Part shown: positions 41,874-56,600 of the stretch, one piece after another
Layout of the letters: every line of letters begins with the position of its first letter
Position numbering within the stretch: position 1 is the first letter of the stretch
From: Phoronis australis
Lineage: Eukaryota > Phoronida > Phoronidae
Assembly: GCA_002633005.1 (NCBI GenBank)
Contig: NMRA01000208.1
Coordinates: 411,606-475,605 of the forward strand
Length of the DNA: 64,000 nt
Direction of reading: 5' to 3'
Translations under genes and position numbers: made by a program
Notes under the pieces: generated by a model
The model's database searches: none
The model's input: the letters and a program-made list of their open reading frames with translations, nothing else
What the model was told of the DNA's origin: nothing

Positions 41874-44646
41874 GGGGGGGGGGGTGTAGCACAGATATGA
41901 CTCGTGGCTGTTGCTTGTGTTGACTCGTGCTTTAGGTTTGCTTATGGTCTGACCAACTGTCTCTCCATTTTGTGGTTCAGTCACCGGTTTTTAACCCATA
42001 ACTTGTCAAAGTTGTTATAAGACTTGTTTTTTCACCTGCACTACAGCGGGCAGTTTTTGGACACATTTTAATTTAATTAAAATTTCTATTACTTATAAAA
42101 AGTGCACTAGTATTCTGTTTTTTGCCAGTTCAGTGAGTATGGCGTTGATCCTCGGTTATCGAATCCTAGCTTATGTTTGTACAGCGTTCTGTTTTGATTG
42201 TAAAAGTTATTTACACGTCCAAGTTAATGCTCAATGTTTGGCTTGAACAAAAGTCATAAGCTCACAAAATTATGAATTTTCTTTTTTAAACGATGACAAA
42301 ATGCATATCCTGCAGACCATTTATTCTGTAATTGATTTTTACCAACTGAACAGATAATTGTATTTTCCTTGCTGATCTCTGTCTCTAACCATAATATATT
42401 TTTGACCTTTTTTATCTGTTGTTATAGTAGTAGGGTGTCTTGTTGTCTGGATTACATTTGGATATCTAGTGTTGCTTTTGACATTTGATGAATCATGGGA
42501 AGACGGTATAACACTGGTATTGTACTTAAAGATAAACATTTATATTGATAGTAGGGTATATGATTCACAATGTTGTATTTGTCAAGAATTAGTGTAGGTT
42601 GACTTGCAGTGTGCTAGATATTTTTTGAGAACTTGTTTTTTAAGTCAGGTGTTAGGTGATGATAATTTTATTTGTTTAATTATGCATGTCTCCATCCCCT
42701 CATACATCATAGTGTTCATGCATCATTTCACATATATCTTGTAGATGTATTACAGATAAATATGAACATGCACCACTCTTTTTAATGATTTCTATTAGTT
42801 CCAAAATTACAACAAAAATTAAATTGTCTAAGGTTCATCATTCATCAACAATGACCTCCGATTTTGGCAATTATAAGAAAATTTGCAGTATTCAGTAATA
42901 TCCATTTATGACTGAATTTCATGATGAAATTTTAATCGCAAGTGGGCTCAAACACCAGGAAACAGTTATAAATACCAGGGCTAAGCTCTGTACATGCAAG
43001 AAGCTGACGTAAAAAGCAGTGTGATCACGTGCTTCTGGTCGTAATGCATGGTAATATGTCATAAAGACTTGAATGATCTTGATTTTGCATATTGGGTCTA
43101 TCGAACATAGACCAGGCCTTTCAACTATCTAGCTGACACTGGGACATTAGCAAACACTTGCAAGTTTTGTGGAGCAGTGTCTTGTAATATAATGACAGTA
43201 TCTCCAGAACACTTGCCTGAACTAAGGAAAGCTGGTCAAACATTCTAACAGCCCCCAGTAGTTCCCCCCTCTCTCATGGTCATGAACAAAAAAGATGTGA
43301 CATGTTCGTATTTCCTATCTTTTATTGTTAGTATAACATAAATTATGTATTTGTAAACAGTTCCTCATTTTGTATATGTCACTTGATGTCCCTTGTGTAA
43401 ATTAGCAAAGGCAAGTGTTGCCATTTGTGTTTTGCTTAGAAATCCCATGCCATATGGTTTGTATTATAGCATGAAAGTTGTGTCATAGGATTTGGTCAGC
43501 TGAAACTACTTAGCCAAAGTGGAATGGCTCTGTTGTATGAGCATAATGCACCCTCTGGTGGACTGTTTTGTATACACATCTCAGTCTTGTTTATGTTGGG
43601 TCTCTGGACATGATCATATGTGGCTTTGGACTGAGCTTTTTAGGAATGTGGGTCTCACCCCATCAGGTACATTCTGATTGGTCAGAGCTTATGTATTTGA
43701 CATTTGTCACATTCTGATTGGTCAGAGCTTTGTATTTGAGATGTGGCATATTTAACTACAGGACAGTCCACCTGCAGAATCCAAGGAGCTATCAGTCTCA
43801 CCTCATCTCTAAAAGTCTAAGCTTCGTGTCGGGGCTTTGTTCCCATTTGGCTTTGCCCATGAAAGTTAAGCCCAGTATATTTCTCCTCTGAAGTGTCGCT
43901 ATTTGTACATTACCCAGACTTTGTACCCATGGTAGTTAAGGCTCCTATTCGGTTTCATCCTAAAATTGCCAGATCCATTCTGTACCCGTGAGCTACTACC
44001 TGGTTTGCCTCAATATAGTATATCATAAGTTTTAAAAGTGGTACGCTGTGATATGTAAGTATACATCTATCATGGACGTTTGCTGTCTGTAAGTGTCCCC
44101 CCCCTTTTCAGTTGGAAAGTTTTTTTTGAATTTGTTGAAGTCATCATAAATAATGGAAATGCCATTGGCAGTTATAAAAGTCTGACAGTGAGGTTCAATT
44201 CTGAGTAAAAATTAGTGGTTATGTAAGACTTTATATGGAATTTCCAGATGCTCCATTTTGGTTGATCAACACTTGAGCATCTCTGTGTATCATTTTAATC
44301 ATGAGTATCTGTTTTTTATGTTTAAGCCATGATTGTGCTTCCATTAGTAAGTTACATAGCAGTACAGGCCAGAAATATTATGACAAAGTTTCATTTCCCT
44401 GTCATGACAGTTGATGATCCCATCATTCAAGATATTCTGATGGTCAGGTCAACTTCAACTCTGCCATCATGATGAGGAATTGTGGGTTATTTTGTCAGAT
44501 CATTTTACGTGTAGTGAACATAATGGTTCTATTGTTCCATTTTCATTGGCAGGGGAAGCAATAGCCTCTCTCCCCCACCTGTTTGTTGCCACGTAACCTG
44601 ATGGTCTGATTTCTGAAGTCTTTCCATTTTCAGTATGTAAGATGTG

Positions 44647-47600
44647 ATGGGAGACACTGGACAACCCAAGCTGTACCGGGCACTGTATACATATAATGCA
44701 GAGAACAATGACGAGGTATGTAACACTAATTAGTATTGTACGTGTGGCATTTTCAAACAGTTTTATGGTCGTTACGTTATTTCAATCTTGTGTAGTGTTA
44801 CCAGCCGTTGTATACTTCTGTGTCTAACCAACACCACGTTCAAACATTGAACTAAATCTATGTCTGTTTTCCTCTGTAAAATATGATCAAAAGTAGTATT
44901 TGGCACTTTGATATTGTAAATAAATGTCAGTTTCTGTTGTTTTCTGTGCATGACAGTATATGTTGATCAGTGAAGTTACCAAGGAAAGACCATGCAGTAG
45001 CAGCCTTGTTGTCATGACAACTGTACTTTTTTAATGTGACCAGTTATAGCCTACAAGTGTTTGTTACACTCATCATGTCAGCACCTTGTTTTTAGTTCTG
45101 GTGTTTGTTTCATGAAAAACTACTTAAGACTTAAGTCAGAAATTTGGTACTATAGTTAAAATAAAGGAATAATTGCTGGCAGTCTGGTACACATTGTACC
45201 AGACATGTACAGTCCGCTCAGATGGCCCATTGCACAGATGACCTGGAACCATTTTTATGCACCCATGTATTCATAGATGACAACTATGCCTTTCCATTTA
45301 TGGACAGATATAACATATTTTGCACCACCTGGTGGTCATTTTTATGATTTTGAGTTCGTTTTTAGCGTCCTCCAATTTATCTGCCAAACTGCTCACAGGA
45401 TCATTATGTATCATAGCAGTTGTGTTCTTGACTATGGCTGACATTGATTTTTGGACAAACCTGACCAATGTGACGTCCCCTAACGGTGATTTTGTATTGT
45501 TGCGACCATGGCTGCAGCTCCTGATTCCTTTGCATGATGTTTGTGCACTTTTGTGGGTGTTTTCCTATGATGTGACAATGGCTGCCCATGACTTTTTTAT
45601 TTTTTGTCTGCCTCTGTATTTTTGGTGTTCCTTGATGGATTTTCATGGAATTTGACAGTCAACTAGTTTTGTAATAGAGATACAGCGAAGCTTTCCCAAT
45701 TTTGGACATTTTTGATGTATTCTGCGCCATCTGATGGCCATTTTTATGATACTCAAAAACACCATTAGATTTGCAGCATTTGCATCGCAGTCGTGGTCAC
45801 ATTTCAACGCTGTGCGTTGCTCTTGTTATGCTTTATTAATATATAGTTAAAAATAAGCTGAGGAGCTAGAGACCTGACTCAGGGCTCTAGTAGTGTGCCC
45901 CAGCGGGACACGAACCCACTTGTCCCACTAGGCAACACTGCCTCCTCATTTTGGTCTTATTTCCTCATTCACTATTACTGAGCAATACCTAGCACATCAC
46001 TGCCCAGGTGTATTTTATACAAATTATGTCACTAGCTAGCAGTTTTGGGTGTATTCTTAGATACCTTATCAGAGACAGTTGTGTGGAATGTAAGTCCAAA
46101 CTTTTTTCTCATGGTAATTCGCCATTTATTTCAGGTCATTTTTGAGTTTTTCAATGAGTGATTACTTTTTTTACAAATAACGGGAATTTTAGAAAATGTT
46201 GTTTTATGTGATACACACCTTATATTTCATACTTGTAATAGACTAAAGTGTTTTTAATCTTCATTTTTGTGAAGATACCCACTTCCTTCTGAAGTACTCC
46301 AAAAAGCCAGGTTCTCACTTGGTCTGCATTGAAATGTCCGTCATGTGGAGGTTTGTCATTTTATAATGAAATAAAATTTCGTAAGTCAGCCATATTGTGT
46401 GATAAGTAACAGAAGAATTATCAGAAGTACTAGTATTGAGTCACATTCCATGGATCCTGAATCTGTGTAGGAAATTACATGAATGATATCTGAATTGTCC
46501 CTGGGAAGGGCACTTGAATATTCTGTAAGAACTCCTGGGGTATTGTTGATTTGTAGAGTCTGGTACTGTCACTCTGCTTCCATACTTTTCAGTTGTGCTT
46601 TGTGAAAGGTGATGTCATCACTGCTACGCAAATCATAGATGGAGGATGGTGGGAGGGGACGTTAGAAGGCAAGACAGGCTGGTTCCCTAGCAACTATGTG
46701 AAGGAGCTAAAGGGAGGTATGCCTCTTGACTCCGTGGAAGAGAGTAGGAATTTGAATTTGTGCCAAATCTAAGGAGATGTCCTCAAATGTACAAATAGAT
46801 TTGAAATATGTGGTTAAAGACGCTAACTTTCTGAGTGAAGACTTACCCATTTTCTCGGAAAATAACCCATGCAAGAATACGTTCTTCACTAAAAATTTCA
46901 GTGGAATCCTGTTTTGGCAGTGAATTTGGAGTTAAGTCAATTTTGTCAGTCAAAAAATGAGCAGTGGCTTCGATATTTCTTATGTTCACTTTGTGTTTGG
47001 TCGCTCTTTATTTTTCTTCATTATCAAGATCGGGTCCAACTCGCATGATTATGGGTTATGTTCTTGGAATACTGAAGTGACATTCAAAGTCTTGAGAAGT
47101 ATAATTAGGATGAACTGTGACCTCATGGTTTTGGTGTATTGAGCCTCTTATCTATTAGACTAACAACTCGTTTACTCATCTGGTTTCACTTATTTTAACA
47201 ATTTGCGCCCTTTTGTATCATTAGTTTTATCTCAAATATTTTTAAGTCTGACCAGCATGCCACATTATGTGACCTAACGAATATAAGTTTGATATGGCCA
47301 ACAGGTGGCGTGCTGACCACACTTAAAAATGTTTGCGATATACATTTTCATGCTGGTATAAGAATAACCTATTTATATATTATTAGTTCTGTGCTCAGAT
47401 TGTAGGGCTGGAGCCAAGAGCCCAGTTAGTAAAGAGTTGATGGTGAACCGTCGTGACAGTATGGCACAGTATCACATGGTCGTCGTAGAGAGTATCTGTG
47501 AGTCTGAGCGATCGTACGTCAATGAACTGAACACCTTCCTACAAGTCTATATTCGTCCACTTCAGGCATCAGGAATGTAAGACTTCTAATCATTTCCTAT

Positions 47601-50600
47601 TCTTTGTCTAATTTGTGCTACTTGTGTGACCTCTGGGTGGATAATTCGCAACCAAAAAGGATGGCATGTTGTTTTAGAAATCTAACATATTGCAGAAAAA
47701 TCTTGGTCTGATGTTTGATGGTCATTCATTATGACAGCCATTCAGTTGGCTCATTAGATTATTTTATTTGTATTGTTCACATAACCAGATAGCATTTTAA
47801 ATACTCTCTCGTTGGGCTGAGTGTTTTCTGAAGATGTGTGCTGAACCAAAATTGCATTTTAAGCTGAGTTTATAACAATTTTCTTGACGTTTAAAATATG
47901 TTAAGAGAGACATCAAATTACAGCATTTGGTTTGCTTGTGAATGTGGTCTGAATGTGATATTATTTTCAGCTTGTCCAATGCTGAGTTACTCCATCTAGT
48001 GGGAAATGTGGAAGACATTCTCAGTTTCCAGCAAGCATTCTTGTCATCTATAGAGGAAGTGGCCAAGTAGGTTCATATGTCGACGGCTAATTTTGAATAA
48101 CTCTTGCCGATTAGCAAGCTTCAATCAGTCCCTCCAAAACAAAGTGCTCATGGTTGTTCCTTTATTTCTTTTAATTACTTTAAAAATGATTTTATAGCAA
48201 GAATAATATTTTAAGTTTTGATTGCCTTGAAGTTTGAAGAATTGTTTCAATTATTTAACGTACCTATGTTATTGGCTCGTTTTAGGATTTTGGAAAACCA
48301 GTAAACTAGATTAGTCTGTGCCTCCATGCATGTTTATAATTGTTCTCTATCCATTACAGGTTGCCCACGCCTCAGCAGCGGGTCGGTGGGCTGTTTATAA
48401 AAAATGCACTTCGCATAAAATCCCTGTATGAAAGCTATTCTGGTAACCATCCTAAAGCTGTGTTGGTTCTTGCCAGCAAAAGGTAGATTTGATGTTTTAT
48501 ATTCAACACAGTTATTAATTCTCAACCCGTCACATTTTAGGATCTTGAATGATTTGCAATCGCTCTGACAGATAGAACTGTCTGCATCATGATATGTTTC
48601 CAGTTTAGCATGTGCAATTTTGGTCATGCACTGTTAAACGTGCGAAGTTCCTTATGCACGCACATAAATACCAACACAAGTTTTGGAAAGTCGGAAATAT
48701 TACACAATGACGGGTGCTGATCCAGGTACATAACCAGGTGGTCTCACTTTGAGCAAACATGGGTGCTTTCAATTCTTCCACTGCTCACAGGGGGGGGGTC
48801 AACAAGGCACCCAAAATGGGCTCAGTTCAGGATGTCCATGACCAGTGGTGCAGAACTGCATTTTCAAGACCCGAATTAAGATTGCTGTTATAGTTTGGTA
48901 TGTTACTTGGAGACGTGGTTAACTATTGTTTATTCTGGACAGTCCAACAAACTCCCAGAGCTGCTGTCATCAAGTTACTACACACCAACATCAATGCTCG
49001 CTTGCTTACTTTACTTTTGGTCCCAAAACGTAATGGGTCGTCCTAGTTAGGGTGTCTATATTTAAGTCAGGGTGTCCATTCGGACGCCCTGCACACCCTC
49101 TAAATGAAAGCCTGGTTGCTCAACATTGAAGTGATTGACTAAGAACCCTTAAATAAATACAAATACTGCACAAGAGAAAACCCGTCTGTATGTAACCGCA
49201 GCAGCTGAAAATTAGTTCCGCCTTGCCCCAGGTTTGTGGCCACATTAGAATTAGAAGTGGCACAAGTTACCCTAGAACAAGTTGGCCTAGCTCGATAATG
49301 TGGAGTGAAATGTCACAAGTTTGGTTAGTTGCGCTAGTTTAAACAGCATCCAGACAGCACTCAAACCTAGCGACAACTGGTTCCAGGAGTAACTGTCTCC
49401 AAGATAAGTCTATGTGTGGACGGCACTTTAGAGGCTGTACCCCTTGAACCACCATCTTAGTTTCCTCCCCAGGCAGTTTCTCAGGCACAATCATCAGTGT
49501 ATTAGTCGAGTAAATTATTAGCAAATGTTCCCCATTGTTCCTCTGTACAAAAAATTCAGAAATCAATAAAACCTACTTGAAATATCACCAATGTTGACTA
49601 GTAGTGCTTACCTTGAGACTTTTGTCTATTTCCACAGGGAGGAACTGAGTAAGTTTATGGAGGCAAAAGGAGCGTCCAGTCCTGGAATAATGCAGCTGAC
49701 CACTAGTCTGTCCATGTTCTTCCGTAGACTGGACAAGTACCCAGCACTACTAAAAGAGCTGGAGAGACATATAGAGGTATGCTGGAGTACCTTAATTATT
49801 TTAACAAAAGTAACCTCATCACTGCTGAATAGTGCTGTCCATGAGGCCCCTCAACACATTCACCTATTCTTTCCCTTTCCAGGAACGCCCTCACCACATT
49901 CACGCAACACTCCCTTTTCACAAGGGCCCTCAACACATTCACACCATATTCACTGCTGTCCAACACATTTACTGCATTCACACACTTAACTTAAAACCGA
50001 GCATATGGAGACAATGCGAACCATTGAAATGTATTGTCCTAAAACAAACTGTTAAGCAAATATTTCTATGAATTTCATCTTGCGATTTTTAAAAAATGTT
50101 GCTAAAGCTGTATAGAAATAAAAAATCTATCTTGTGTGTATAAATTTGGTCCTACTTCAATTTAACTTCAGGAAAGTCATGTTGATCGAGGGGATACCCA
50201 ACGTGCAATTGTGATATACAGAGACCTGCAGAACTCGTGTCAAGATCTACGCAAAAAGAAAGAGATGGAGAATGAGATACTGAGCAGCCCAATAAAGAAC
50301 TGGGAGGGAGAGGTAGGGAAACTGTTAGTGCCAAGAGATATGGACTGGACTTTGCAACTCAGAATTACTTTTCAACAAAATTTGTTGAAAAGCAAATTAA
50401 CTTTTAAATTTCATTGTTAATGTCAAATATATGGTAAATTGTTTAGTATTTACAGCAGTGTGACAGGCATTTCTATTGTAGAAAAATCTTTTAAAAAATG
50501 ATTGTTTTTCTTAAAGTAAAAAAGTAGCCATGCATTCCTGTATATTTCCTGTTTTCTCCTCTTCCTTTGTCACAGTGTCGTCTGCTCTTCCTTTGTCACA

Positions 50601-53600
50601 GTGTTGTCTGCTCTTGTAGGACATCTCAGCCATGGGTGATGTCATCATGATGTCACACGTGCAAGTTCATTCAGAAGAGAATAAGGACCGCATCTTCCTG
50701 CTTTTCTCAGGATTCCTCGTCATGCTGTCGGTCAGTCCTCGTCTCAGTGGCTACATCTATGAGGTATAGTTCTGATGAATTCTAACAAGGGCTAAATGCT
50801 GTTCTATGTCGAAATAGTTACATTTGCTAAAATCTCGCCAATTTCAGACATAAACAAAATAATTTTGCAAAAATAGCCTTTTCAGTTTCAAGGGCTTGTA
50901 ACGTTTTTGTGAATGCCCGTAATTTTTTGAAATATTGTCTGGTGATAGTTGTAGTACAAAACTTCCACAATAATTTGGTACTGCATAATTATGTTTCATT
51001 TAAAAATGAGAAAATGAAATATTACTTTATTCGCCATGTTGTGTGCTGATTTGGTAAGATTTTAACTATGCTGCGACTTCACATGACCTCACATGGAACA
51101 AATGGTTGAAAACTTTACAGATGTTAAGTCTTGATGTTTTAACCATACTCTTGATACTGTAAAAACTCCCCAATTTGGGCAGTCTGTAGAGTTTGGGACA
51201 TGCGAACTCTGGCAAAAATTGAATTTTCTTGATTCTGGAATTTTGGACAATGGCACTTTTGGCGTTCACAATATTTCTCATATTTCGGACAATGGGTTTT
51301 CAATGTACAGAGTGGGTGATTTTGCCACCTTCCTTCCTGGTGATTCTTGAATTTGGAACAGCCAATATTGTCTATTTCTGGAATTTAATACAAGTTACAA
51401 CCTTGAGCAAAATAATTTATTTTCATTGTCCCAAATTAGACATGTGTTGATGCGGCTCTTATGTCACTGATTAAAATTATGACAGACTTTGCCTCCGTTT
51501 AACTTTAGTGGAGATTTAAAATGCCTCCTTAGCTGTAGCTGGGGTCAAACTACATGTTACAATTGTCATCAGAGAACAACAATGGACTGACCTTGACTGT
51601 ACTGCCCTCTGGTTGTTGACTGGAAAACCACCTCAATGCAGAATGCCTGTGTCATGCTTCTGTAGTAGCATTAGCAGCAGTAGCACATGTTTAACTATTG
51701 TGACACCTAGCCCCAATGAGGAGTACAGTATTGTAAGGTGTCAAAGGCACAACATGAAGTTTTCTTTAATCGCACGCTCCTTTGTTTTCCACCTTCAGGG
51801 TAAACTGGCTTTAGGCACTGTTACTGTCAAGAAACTAGAAGACACTGAAAACTGCACCAATGCATTTGAATTAACAGGTGGGTGAATGAGCTGTGCAGTG
51901 CAAATGTAAATTTCTTCAAATTTATTTGTTTGTGCTGAGTGAGATAATGTGTGGTTGGTCCTGCCTTGTCTGTAGTTTGCGTGTGTGTGTGCAGCCATGT
52001 TTGATGGTCAGTATCTGTTCATTCCTAATGTTTCTAAAATTATAGAGTAAGGAAATTGATCAAATAAAAACTGTAGTTTACTGTAAAAATTTAAGAGCCA
52101 TGTTGTTGCAGCCCTAAGTTGATACTCGCATTTTGACTAAACTATGCAAGGATTGCATCTTACTTCTAACCAGTTTGTTTTAAACTTACTAGTTCCTTGT
52201 GCACATATTGCAGTATAACTAGATATTGTCAGCAGTGGCCTGTTTGTTCTGGACTCGCAGTTAAGGCCAACATGTCGGTCATTCCTTACTGACTTGTGAT
52301 AGACCCTCTTTGTTGTTTACCTCTGTCATTGACCACCTTTTCTTATCTCTGTGGGTCATGTCTGCTGACCCTGGTGCACTATTAAATGCAACCTTCTTGT
52401 AGATAAGTCGCAGTTGATAAAGCGCCAAGATAGTGGGAAGTTGATATTTTCCAACTCCCAGGATGGTGATTTATAGTGCAGATGACATTTATATTTCTAA
52501 CAAAAAGAAGCTTGAAAAAGACGGTTTACTGAAGTCGCATAAACGTCTCAGTAGAAGTCATGACCATTTGGATGTTGACAAAAGTCATCACCATCACCAC
52601 CATCGTCATCGACAACGTCACCATGGCTGTGATTGCTCTGAAGATCCTGTGGTACCCCAAGGGCACCACCATCACCGCCACCACCATTTCCATTTTCTTC
52701 ACCACCTGTTTGGCCATTCTTGTATGTTGAATGTAGGATAATCTCAAGTTTGTTGCTCAAATCTAAAGATCACCAAGTGCGTGCTTGGACTGGAAACCCA
52801 TATGTGTGAACCAGAATCTTCAGACGCTTATTTTGTGTTCGCATTTTAAGTAGAACAGAAAATGTCAAAAATAATTTTAACCCTTGGTGTGAACATTGCG
52901 CTTGGTTCAATGTTTTGTGTAATAGTGCAGCTAACCTATTGATGGGGCTCAACTCATTGACCAATGTAAGGCATTGTGGTTTTCAGGAGTTTTTGATAAA
53001 TCAGGGCTTGGAATTTTCCTCTTTTGAGAGGATTTTCTCTTTTTCGGTTTCGATTTCCTAGTTTTTGATTTCTAGTTTCCTCTTTATATGTCTCTTTTTT
53101 GTCATTCTTTTGACTTTATTCATGCAAAAACGTCTATTTCAGTAAAATTTTACAACACAATATATTTCTATCACACAGCCTATTTATTTGTGGAATAATA
53201 CATCATCTGGAAATTTTTCCTCTTTTTGTCATTAGGTGTAAAGTTGTAGAGGGTATCTGTCAGGTTGTATTTAGTTTGTTTTTAACTTTATCATTCACAA
53301 ACGCTGGTTGGATTGGAATTCTTAACCATTAAATGTAGGTTGAACACTGATAAAATTGTTCAGAATTTGATGGTGTATGTTGTTGTGCTGTGCACAATTT
53401 AATGCTGGTCAATTGACATTGAGAAGGAGATGATGCTATCAAATACTGTGATGTTTTATCCCAGTGGAATGTCTTGTTCCTGTTGCTGTAGTCGATGCAG
53501 TGCTTAGATTTTAGTGTCAGTTGTTTCACGGGGATAGAGTTTTTTGAGCTGTCACTTCGAGAGACAGTGCACCTCACTCAGAAAGAAAAACAATCATTGT

Positions 53601-56600
53601 CGATTAAGTGCAACACACAATTTGTGGAAAGAACTGTCCAACTTTGTCTTTTTGTCTTTGTTGGTTTTAGGGAGCATGATAGAACGTATTGTGACGCAGT
53701 GTTCCACGTCACAGGAGCAGGCTGACTGGGTGGACAACATACAGAAGCAGACAAGTACCTGCGCACCGACCAACAAAATGGTGCCTCTGCAGGTAGATTG
53801 TGTGCTGAGGCAGTTTTGATTTAATCCTTGTTTCGATTTTAAAAGTAAAATTCATTCTGTTTGTCAGACGTGCCAATTTTTCGAAATGTTTATCAACATG
53901 CGGTTTAGAGTTTTCAACTAGCATTGACTACTGAACATTGCAGAGAGATATCACAAGGTCTTTTGCCCAGTAAACTCGCTAAGTGAACTATACGTACTAA
54001 GTCACACTGACATATGACTGGTACCATTTTAGTATCTGTCCTCCTACATGACTTAAATTCTTGTTCAGATCTCATCATCTCACTCCAACATCAGTACCAT
54101 GAACACAGTAAAACGTGCCAGGCTAACACAACAACCTGTCTTCAAGGCTCATAAGACATGGAGCCTCTCTTGTCTACGGCCCTGTCCTCCCCTCAGGCCG
54201 TCCTTCTTCATGAGGGACGACCCCCAGAGGAGTCCTCGTCTTGGTCGCAAGGCTGCCACACTGGGCAGGAAGAAAACGGGTGAGTCCATTTTTGTTGGAT
54301 TAGAAGGGATGACGTTTTTGGTAAATCTCGTACTTTGGCTGGTGTGCGATGTATTTTGTCATGTTCTATGGTGATCCAATTGGCTGTGTATTGATAATAA
54401 TAAACAGATTTATTAAAATGGACTTTGATTGATTTGAAAATAATTATATTTGTGGCATTCTATGATGCTTGGCTTTTTTAAGATGTTATTTCAGTGTAGT
54501 TAATCTTCATCCCCCAAACAATGTCCTTTTCTCATTGAAGGAATTATTTTCTGACGAGCTGTTATTCTTTTTTGTAAACTGTAATTCAGTTCTTGCAGAC
54601 TCTCATAAATTGTATTTTGTTCCATTTGAGGATAGACAATTTGGTTGTGCTTGAGCTTGTCCCAGTTGGCTGTGTATCACATCTGTATGTACTAAGTAGT
54701 GCAAATCAATAGCATGTCACAGTCAGCTGTCTATCAAAGCTGTCTTTCCCAGCAACTGGGAACATATAGTTTAGTTTATCAGAAAACAATTGTATTTGAT
54801 TTTCAACAACAGTGTTGTGGCACATGAGAAAAAGAATTAATGTAACTCGTGGGAAAAGAATGGTATTTATGATTAAAGGACACGTCTTTGTGGCTAGTTA
54901 GGGCCGAAGATTGTCTATCCTGAGAAATTGAGGATATTAATATCAAACATATCAGCATTTTATTGATAAGAAGAAAAGGGTGCTGTGATATGTCTCTTAT
55001 CTGATCACTATAAATGCCCGGCTTGTGTGCTTTAGCATGTTTTGATGGCCATTGAACGTTTAACATTTTGGTTACTAGCCTAATGTTAAAAATAGTTGGA
55101 ACAATATTTTTCACCTATCGGCTTGGTTTGATGGTGGTTGTGTCTCGCATCACAGTCCCTTTAGATAGCCTATTGTATTTCAAATTGATTTCAGAATTAT
55201 AACTCTTCTGTTAATTCTAAATCAATTATGTGGTCTAAGTGTTGCTAGTGAGATTTCATAACTAAACTGGTGTTGGTGATAGTGCAGGTGTGTGCACTAT
55301 CTCAAAAGTAACACAGTGTGGACCTCCATTTTCCAGCTAATAAATGAAAGGAGAAATCGCTTTCTTCCAAGTTATACTCTGTAACCCATCACTGTCTTCC
55401 AAGCTATACTCTCTAACCCATCCCTGTCTTCCAAGCTATACTCTCTAACCCATCATACTTATATCCGGCTTAATGTAAAATCCTTCGTCCAAATAGACTG
55501 AAATGAGTGTTGCATCATTAGGCTGATGATTCATACTTATTAATTGATGAACACATCAATGTGAGTAGATTCTCATTTATCACCCAACACACATGTTACC
55601 TTGCTTGAATGTCACAGTTTAACAATTATACAATTTTTTTTGTCCAAGGCTACTTAAACAAATTTTTAAAATGTTTTGTTTTTCTCCGAAGATGGACCAG
55701 GTATGAGTAAATGTTGTGATTGATCAGTCTTTACAAGTTGTGTATACATGGTGATGCATGCGCCCATCCAGGGGGGGCTCGGGAGGCTCGAACGAGCCCT
55801 CCCCCCATTTGGCAAAGTGGGCAAAAAAGGTCCGCCCCTGAGCGACAAAAAGTCCACTAAATAAGCGCAAACGCGCACTTGACAGTGGTGCTCCCGTTTT
55901 TTTTAGTCCCCCCACTGTTTTGTGAGCAAAAGGTCCACGACATCAAAAATTCGAGCCCCCCCCCAAATTGAAGGCTAGGTGCGCGCATGTGATGCCTAAT
56001 CTGTTGGTATCACTTGTTTTGTGCAACTTAAGGTGCATTGCATAATCATGGCTGACCTATTGCTATTGGTCAATTTGTGGAACTTGTACATCCGTGACCT
56101 ATCGCTATTGGTCGATCTGTGCATCTTGTGCACATTTCCATGGACCTGTCTACCTCATGCTTCTGATTTGTAAGTGTTTTATTTTGTTTAGCTTTGTACA
56201 TCATAACTGTAATAGAAGTGATGTCTGTAGCTATGGCAACGCTATTTGTGGTTCCAATTATAGTCGATGCAATTTCGTTGGTGAAATTGTAACCTGGACT
56301 AGTCAATATATAAATGGATAACAATAGCTAGTTACCCTAATTGAGCTCTCATGCCAGAACAGATGTTATCCCTCTGTGCAACACAGCTACTTTTCAATGA
56401 TGGGACCCTTTTTTATCAAACGTCATACGAGCAGCCAATTCCAAGCATGGTTGCTATATTTCAGGGGTAGTATTTGGAATAGGAACATTTTACGAGAGTT
56501 GCCTTGGTAACATAGACCTCCCTCATGGAGATGTTTGAACAAAACGGTTCCCAGTTATCTGCCACTTATTTTAGTCGAGTGGGAAAATGTCACCCTCCCC

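Larger units (their letters stand above)
38683..44633 (+). other. Probable 5' UTR intron of the PIX gene
   Basis: No calponin-homology domain exons, which some PIX proteins carry at their N-terminus, were recognised here. Contents are a CAGTG-ended element (39609-40408), a 32-bp minisatellite (40637-40828), a SINE (41141-41370), a five-base gap at 41869-41873 in a G-run, and a duplicated ATTCTGATTGGTCAGAGCTT at about 43670 and 43712. Most of 42-44.6 kb is AT-rich with nothing recognised. Confidence 0.55.

Noticed and set aside
45320-45655. 111-codon ORF with hydrophobic stretches resembling a membrane protein
   Set aside because: It lies in a dispersed repeat with relatives in other orientations and frames; hydrophobicity comes from T-rich sequence.
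47386-47405. PIX exon 3 beginning after the TTGTAG at 47405
   Set aside because: That acceptor puts a stop codon in frame; the CAG at 47396-47398 restores the phase left by exon 2.
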